This document shows, piece after piece, positions 57,801 through 64,000 of a stretch of DNA of 64,000 nucleotides. The DNA lies in contig JAURVB010012715.1 of the NCBI GenBank assembly GCA_033002965.1, forward strand, positions 62,001 through 126,000, in the 5' to 3' direction. A program made the translations under genes and the position numbers. Each line of letters begins with the position of its first letter. Position 1 is the stretch's first letter. Origin of the DNA: Piper betle (lineage: Eukaryota; Streptophyta; Magnoliopsida; Piperales; Piperaceae). The notes under the pieces are model-generated. The model was not told the DNA's origin. It did not search any database and saw nothing but the letters and a program-made list of their open reading frames with translations.

Positions 57801-59850
57801 TTTATATATTTCACTTCTCATGGCCATCTTTTATTGATGTAATCAATGGGTTATCTTTGAATTGGTTGGGAAATGAATGATGGAGCTAGGATCACCATGC
57901 ATCTGGATTTTTAGTTTGTCAGAGCCTCAGAGGTATAGAAATGGTTCTCCAAGATGAATCTTTCTCAAACAAAGTACATGAAAAATAATGGTAGGAGCAG
58001 TACTATAAATTGATCCCTCTTCTTCACTCGTGCACACTTCCAACTAGAAATTAATACTTGCAACTTCATGTCTCCTGTTATTTACTTGGTATCGAATTGA
58101 TCTTTACTAATCGAACAAGTAAAAATAAACATGAAAAATATGAAGAATACAAATGATAAGAATTAGCCAGCATGCAAGAATAAGCATTGTAATATCAAGA
58201 AAACAATATCTTCTAGGCCGTAACTGGGATTAACACCAATATTCCCAATGCATGCATATGTATAGACTAAGTAGGATACAGCTAATTATCATAGAACTAG
58301 CAACTTCAAGTCTATGAATCAGGTGAAATATTAAAGCCTAATTTAGAAATTGTTTCCAGGCTGGATCAGGACCTAAGAAAAAATGTATTAAGAGCATGAG
58401 CTAGCCATAGATATGGATGACATCATTAAGCATAGTTGTTTCAGAATTGAAAATTTTCCCAGCTTCTGGAAACAAACAAACGAAGCACTGTTCAAAACAT
58501 ATGATTAAGAGGACACTTAAGATAACAAGATCACACTGATTTCTCAAAGTACTATGCATAAAATCTTCATGTTGCATGGATGTCAGCAGCTCTTCTTCAC
58601 TAATGTACCTACTTATTTTTTTATGGATGTAGGTGGAAGGGGATTGATAATTAGGTGATGTAAAAAGGGTCCACTCTCTCCCCATAGTCAAGCTCAAGCT
58701 CATCTTATTCATCTTATATTACAACTCTTTTGCTTGTCTCCATCTCTCCAGTTCATTTTCCAGCTTGTATTTGTAAAAGCAGCCATAAAACCTGCAACCA
58801 CCTTCAAAACTTTGCAGTTTGCATCAAACATGGCTTGCACCCATTAACCAAATTGCCTGCTTTTTAACAGCAGATATCAACTGGCAGCTTAATTAATTAA
58901 TTAACGACGAAAGGGTATTCATTCATGTAATGAAAAGTGGATCTTAATTTGCCTCACCATTCATTCATTATCTTATCTTCACTCATGTGCTAGATTTTTA
59001 AGAATTGATCTACCATGACAATTCAAGTTCTGCCTAACTCAATCTCTATTACTAATACGAAAGATGGAAAGAGACATGCTCACCAAAACAATTAAGAACA
59101 TATAATATATATAGTAAAAAGATCTGGTTGTTTCATAATTTTAGAAGTTTGTATTTATATGGTTGTGATAAACCCAAGTGGCAATGCAAGTGTATTTAGC
59201 TCTCACCTAAGGCGCAATCTCGTGATCCATCAATATAACCTGATAAATGTTTGCATGTATTTTTTTCACAACACGTACACGCAAAGTAGCATCAATAACC
59301 ATCAAAGTTGTTCCCAGAACCTAAAAAAATTGGAGAAAAACATGATTCTTTGTATTATACATTTATATGGGGAACAAATATTTCCTCCGGCGGGGAGAGA
59401 TTTCATTGACATCATATATATAATCAAAGCACTAATAGAAATTAAACGATATTTCTTGAAAAGTCGCAATTTTCTTTTTCAAATGTGTGAAAAGAAAACA
59501 TGAAGTTAATTATCAAAAGAAATGAGTTTCATGCAATCAATCCTATCAATATTAATTAGTGGTTATGACCAACAAAATCTCTTCCTGCCTATATCTATAT
59601 ATAGGTGTCGAGTCCCTCTGACCATGCACCCTCGTGAAAAATGAAAATCCAATTGCATTTACACCAATGTTGAATCGAATTACCAAACACTATCGATCAC
59701 ATTTTCTAAGTTGAGAGCGAATACATAAAAAGAGGGCGTGTGAGTTGGGTGCATGGGTAGAGGCGATGAGTGGGGAAGAAGAGGGATGGCATGTGAAGCC
59801 TTCAATACACAGAAGTGTCGGCGAGGCCACACCACGGCACCAACGCGCCG
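51897..59850. other. Long gene-poor AT-rich spacer
   Basis: The first few hundred bases are gene B 3' flank. No credible exons, tRNA, rRNA or complete mobile element were found on either strand. Small items noted: an (AAT)n tract at about 53867-53891, repeated segments at 54690-55015, and CTCGG/GAGCTC-rich patches near 56690 that could be remnants of the MITE types seen elsewhere. Short open frames (up to about 115 codons) have no recognisable content. Confidence 0.6.
54690..55015. repeat. Two related segments with shared motifs
   Basis: TATATAGAAGTCAT appears at about 54692 and 54899, and CAATCTTGACG(G/A)A appears at about 54859 and 55001, with AGGARTA words between. This indicates a diverged internal duplication of about 200 bp. 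The family is not recognised. Confidence 0.5.
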
Positions 59851-59853
59851 GCT

Positions 59854-59860
59854 TATATAA
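59854..59860 (+). promoter_or_regulatory. TATA box of the proline-rich protein gene
   Basis: TATATAA in the context CGGCTTATATAAGGG, 83 bp before the start codon at 59943, a normal spacing for a plant promoter with a short leader. Confidence 0.75.
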
Positions 59861-59942
59861 GGGTGTGTGCTACATCACCCAAGATCATATATGGTAGCAA
59901 TGACAAGAAGAAGCTAGGTGTAAAGCTAGCTTCTTGTAGACA

Positions 59943-61334
59943 ATGGGCAGGAGGAGACCTCTAATGCCGCAAGGGGCAGTATTCCCCTTGTGGGTACTTC
60001 TTGTAGTAGCTCTAATTTGCTGCTTTGGTGCTGCTGCCGCTAATTCAAAGAGTGATGACAAGTTGGTGGTTGTAGTTGGCCATGGTGATTGTGCTGATTG
60101 TAGTGAGAGAAAGATTGAGAATGCTTATGCTGTCTCAGGTACTACTTCATCATTCATGTATTGATCTCCATTCCTCTCATGGATTGATCATATTAATGGG
60201 GCAATATTGCTTGATGCTTTTTGTTAGTGTACTCATTTGGTCGCCTCCTAATTACCATGTATACATTGAATGGTACCCACATTTGTTTCCTAGTAAATTA
60301 TTACAGTGTGAATGTGCATGAGATGCTGGTCATGAGCAGGTTTGAAGGTGACAATTGAGTGTAAAGCCGCCGACGGCAAGGTGAAGACGAGGGGCTCGTC
60401 GGAGCTCGACAGCAAGGGAGAATTCACCGTCAAGCTCGCCGGCGAGGTCGTGGACGAGGCCGGGAAGCTAAAGGAAGAATGCTATGCCCAGTTCCACAGT
60501 GCCTCCAACCAGCCATGTCAAGCCCACAATGGCCTTGAGAAGGCCTCCAAGATAATCTCCAAATCCAACAAGGATGGGAAGCTCATCTTCACCACAATTG
60601 GGAAGATGAGCTTCAATCCAGAGCTGTGCGCCTCTGCCTACCTATGGCCTTACTACAAGCACCCACCACTGCCTACTGTCTCCAAGACCTTTTGGCCTTG
60701 GCCCACGCTTCCCTTCCCTTACTACCACTATCCCCCTTATCCTCCAGTTGTCCTTCCCCCTTTCCCACCGATTTACAAGAAGCCTTGTCCTCCTCCAGTG
60801 TACTACACTCCACCAACACCAGTTTACACACCTCCAACACCAGTTTACAAGCCGCCAACACCAGTTTATAAGCCCCCAACACCAGTTTATAACCCACCAA
60901 CACCAGTTTATAAACCTCCTACACCAGTGTATAAGCCTCCTACGCCAGTTTATAAGCCTCCAACACCAGTTTATAAGCCCCCAACACCAGTTTATAAGCC
61001 ACCAACACCAGTTTATAAACCTCCTACACCAGTGTATAATCCTCCAACACCAGTTTATAACCCTCCTACACCAGTTTATAAACCTCCAACACCAGTTTAT
61101 AAGCCTCCAACACCAATTTATAAACCCCCTACACCAGTGTATAAGCCTCCAACACCAGTTTATAAGCCTCCAACGCCAGTTTATAAGCCTCCTACACCAG
61201 TTTATAAGCCTCCTACACCAGTGTATAAGCCACCAACACCAGTTTATAAGCCTCCTACACCAGTTTATAAGCCACCTCCAGAGAAGAAGCCATGCCCCCT
61301 AAAAAGCCACCAGTTTATAAGCCACCCCCAGTGA
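59943..61334 (+). CDS. Proline-rich cell-wall protein with Ole e 1-type domain, frameshifted
   Basis: Exon 1 is 59943-60138 and exon 2 starts at 60340 (phase 1, GT-AG). A signal peptide covers about residues 1-33. The N-terminal domain resembles pollen Ole e 1/PRP proteins: VVGHGDCADCSER, GLKVTIECKAADG, LKEECYAQFHSASNQPC and FNPELCASAYLWP. About two dozen PVYKPPT repeats follow (60795-61275), typical of hydroxyproline-rich wall proteins that crosslink in the wall. This frame ends at 61334 after 396 aa, but a second frame from 61295 to 61795 carries on with KKPPVYKPPP, PVPVYKPPPT repeats and a PPFPKHPGFP tail. One base missing in the C run at 61295-61299 explains the switch. It may be a real truncation or a sequence error. 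Arabidopsis PRP2/PRP4 have this architecture. Confidence 0.88.
60795..61275 (+). repeat. 21-bp coding repeat array (PVYKPPT)
   Basis: About two dozen copies of a 21-bp unit encode PVYKPPT with occasional N or T in place of K and one I in place of V. A second array of 18-30-bp units encoding PVPVYKPPPT and TVPVYKPPPT follows at about 61375-61545, beyond the frameshift. Confidence 0.9.
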
Positions 61335-61795
61335 AGAAGCCATGCCCACCGCCAGTTTATATTCCACCAACACCGGTACCAGTGTATAAACCACCTCCAA
61401 CAGTACCAGTCTACAAGCCACCACCAACACCAGTACCAGTGTATAAACCACCTCCAACAGTACCAGTCTACAAGCCACCACCAACACCAGTACCAGTGTA
61501 TAAACCACCTCCAACAGTACCAGTCTACAAGCCACCACCAACACCAGTGCCAAGCTTTCCTCCCAAGAAGCCATGCCCACCATTATTCCCTCCAGGGTAT
61601 CAGCAGCCATGGCCTCCACTGCCCAAGTACCCTCCTCACCATGGCTTGCCTCCTTTCCCTAAGCACCCTGGCTTCCCCCTGCCAAGGCTCGATTGGTTTC
61701 TTAGAGGGTATTATCATGCTTTCAGAACAAGTGTCTTGCCAAGGGCTTTATTTTGTGTTGGGTACTTAATGTTTGAAGTCTTACTCTTGTTGTAA

Positions 61796-63444
61796 ATGAA
61801 ACGCCGCTTGAAGCCTCGTGTCTTACAGCTTTGTTAGTATGTACACTATTTGTCGTTATGAGGAATAAATCATGCAAGTTTCTCCTTTTACTTGGAACTT
61901 TTCATCAGATAAATTATATGGGTCTGCTTTATTTCATCTTTACTATCAAGAAATCAAGCAACTTTGATTTGTGTGGTGCTGCCTTCATAAATAAAGCGGC
62001 AATCTGAAAAGTTGGGAGACATCAGATGAAAATTAGATGATTGACAAACAAAGCAGGCAATTGTAGGTGTATGATCATGCTAGCGTCCAAGCAGGGTATG
62101 TTTCACATGAAAGCCGTAAAGATTGCTCTCATAAAGCTGGAACAAGTGTGCGTGGTTACGATAAAAGGGGAAGAGAAAAGCATGGGGTGATAGGAAGGAT
62201 CAGGGAATGACTCGGCTTGGGCTCAGCTTGACCCAAAACGAACTGAGCCCAAGTTGACCTCCAGCTCGACTTGGCTCGACTTGTGCTTATTAATACAAAT
62301 AACATAATTCATTGTACAATATAAATGTAGAAATGTTACAATAAAACCACGTAGCAGTAATTACACAGCAGCTTGGGGTTGTAATATTCCATCGAATTTT
62401 GTCTCACTTTTTGATCATCATATTTCATCTTTTGATTTAGGTGGTTTTTCTTTCGAAAAAAAAAATTGTGCTCCTTAGTGTTAGAAAGTTTAAAAGCCTA
62501 CCCACCAAAGTTTGATTTGATGCACAACCACCGTTAATCAAAGGTGAGCAACATCTTGGACCTCCTTTATTGAACCCATTAAATATCTTTTTTCTAAAAA
62601 GATACCCTAATCTAAAATCCAAATGACAACTTTGATGCCCAGATGTCCTTGGTGATGCCAACAAGTAAGATCAAATGGTGCTAATAAAAAATAACCTCTT
62701 TTTTTCTCTCGGATTAAATGGTACATAAATTACAGTTTCGTTTCTAAAAAACATATATCCGAGGTGTTCTATGCTGCAAATACTGTACCACATTAACAAA
62801 TGCATCTAAGATAATATGAACAAGGTTTGTTGGTTGTATAACCGGGACTTCGCTGCCGGGCAGTTGACACCAATACAATGCATCAAATAACTTGAAACAG
62901 CTCGAGCACATAGAGTATCCAAAGTCGCCTGAAAGACAAAGCCATGCATCAAAAACAATACACAAGTAAAATAACTGAAATCCCAGTAGTTATAAAAGGA
63001 TGGGGCTGGTACCCCGAATACAACATAAGCTGCTTTAACTTAAATCCTGATACACAAATCACAACACTTCGCCCATGATCTCATTACATCTAAATGCCTT
63101 TTGTTATGTTTTGATCAACTTAATTTGACAATCCCAGAGATCTCCTCCATACTCCAAGAGCCAGAGATATAAAATGATCAACTGTTTACAATCACTGGAA
63201 TGCAACATTTTCTGTTTTCTTTTGGTGACCTTAATCATTTGGGATTTATATTGATCGTAATGACAAGAATCATGTAATATGAACCAACAGAATGAAGCAA
63301 AATCCAGTTTTACAACTTTGTTCAGCATTAACGAAGGAATGAATAGATAAATATTCAGCATTCACAAGACCAATTATAATGAGAGACTAAGTATACAATT
63401 GCTAGATCCTGACTATAAATCTTTACCTGTGGTGTAACTTTCTG
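61796..63444. other. PRP 3' flank and spacer
   Basis: AT-rich sequence without a recognised gene. A patch at 62205-62290 (GGCTTGGGCTCAGCTTGACC and similar words) may be a remnant of a MITE. The part from about 62930 to 63440 may hold 3' UTR of the minus-strand gene at the window end. Confidence 0.45.
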
Positions 63445-63692
63445 CTATTTGTTGTTCTGAGTCACAGCAAATTCTTTGAAGTTCAAACACTCCTCCGCCA
63501 AAAAGTCACTGGAAAATTGTTTTAATCTCAAATGAACAAGTATCAATCGACCAATAAGGTAGAAAGGAACTCAGACAAGTACAGAAAATCTCACAAAATT
63601 CTTTCGGTCATTTCTTGTGAACTCCATCTTGGACTCCATGGATAATCAGACAAAGAAGCTGACCTGACAGGGGCTAATTTGAAATCAAAATG
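63445..63692 (-). CDS. Two probable terminal exons of an unidentified minus-strand gene
   Basis: Minus strand: exon 63692-63595 (after TATTGCAG) reads HFDFKLAPVRSASLSDYPW then SPRWSSQEMTERI, with a GTGAGA donor at 63594. Exon 63508-63445 (after TTTTCCAG) reads DFLAEECLNFKEFAVTQNNK and then a TAG stop. The phases agree (2 plus 1). I do not recognise the protein. Upstream exons lie beyond the window. Confidence 0.4.
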
Positions 63693-64000
63693 CTGCAATA
63701 CAAAATAAAAGAGGTGAAGCAACAAGCCAAGTTTAATTTTGACACCCCAGCATGTTGAAAAGCATATTAAAAGAGGTAAAATTTGTCTACTGCAAAATCA
63801 AAGCCTGAATGAACTTCAAGCTTGGATTTGAGATATTATCAACAGTTCATACTAACAAGAAATGTCAAAAATGTAGAGTGACACACGAAATCATTTGTGC
63901 TAGAATGAATGAAGGATATTGCAGCTGGGTATGTAGAAGGATCAATCTTCACCAAAAATACAAAAGTTGGATTAAAATAAGTTGGTAAATTTTAAATGGT

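Noticed and set aside
58401..58712. 103-codon minus-strand frame in the spacer before the PRP gene
   Set aside because: No domain, no splice context, no codon bias; its length is expected by chance in AT-rich DNA of this size.
60748..61302. 184-codon frame rich in His and Gln over the PRP repeats
   Set aside because: It is an alternate-frame shadow of the 21-bp PVYKPPT repeat.
61299..61619. Antisense Leu/Val-rich frame opposite the PRP repeats
   Set aside because: Antisense of proline codons gives such frames; there is no independent coding evidence.

Overview
The window is nuclear DNA of a flowering plant. The genes have many short GT-AG exons, the spacers are AT-rich, and plant-only families are present (XAP5 CIRCADIAN TIMEKEEPER, an Ole e 1-type proline-rich wall protein, EAR-motif proteins). 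GC-rich first exons and the rice-like feel of the XCT and REF/SRPP peptides suggest a monocot, probably not a grass; this is inference.

Layout. 1-3420: 5' part of an EH-domain endocytosis gene (minus), with a repetitive 5' leader. 3463-3997: hAT-type MITE. 5279-9493: complete XCT gene (12 coding exons, 336 aa). 9782-10455: non-autonomous hAT. 11328-15571: complete TRAP-alpha gene (8 exons, 256 aa). 16172-16680: a second MITE. 18221-26987: a decayed, rearranged endogenous pararetrovirus beside a (TA)n tract and interrupted by a 2.8-kb solo LTR. 27413-31045: fragments of a REF/SRPP-like gene, ribosomal protein S4e and hexokinase. 31684-33270: gene A, a coiled-coil protein with DLN (EAR-like) motifs. 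33582-38440: hAT element carrying a 3.0-kb solo LTR and abutting a MITE. 38579-49389: nest of related LTRs (inverted pair K/J, a hAT in K, LTR G in J, LTR F in G). 50647-51896: gene B, a paralogue of gene A with an internal 355-bp exon-pair duplication. 51897-59850: gene-poor AT-rich spacer. 59943-61334: proline-rich wall-protein gene with an apparent frameshift. 63445-63692: two probable terminal exons of an unidentified minus-strand gene.

The genes do not form a pathway. XCT (nuclear RNA and circadian regulation), TRAP-alpha (ER translocon), the EH protein (endocytosis) and the PRP (cell wall) are ordinary independent plant genes. Genes A and B are paralogues now separated by mobile DNA. 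The most distinctive content is a family of 2.8-3.0-kb solo LTRs with perfect 5-bp target duplications, none with an internal region, plus their nested history and the sequence they share with hAT elements. I found no evidence of an unknown enzymatic or defence system.
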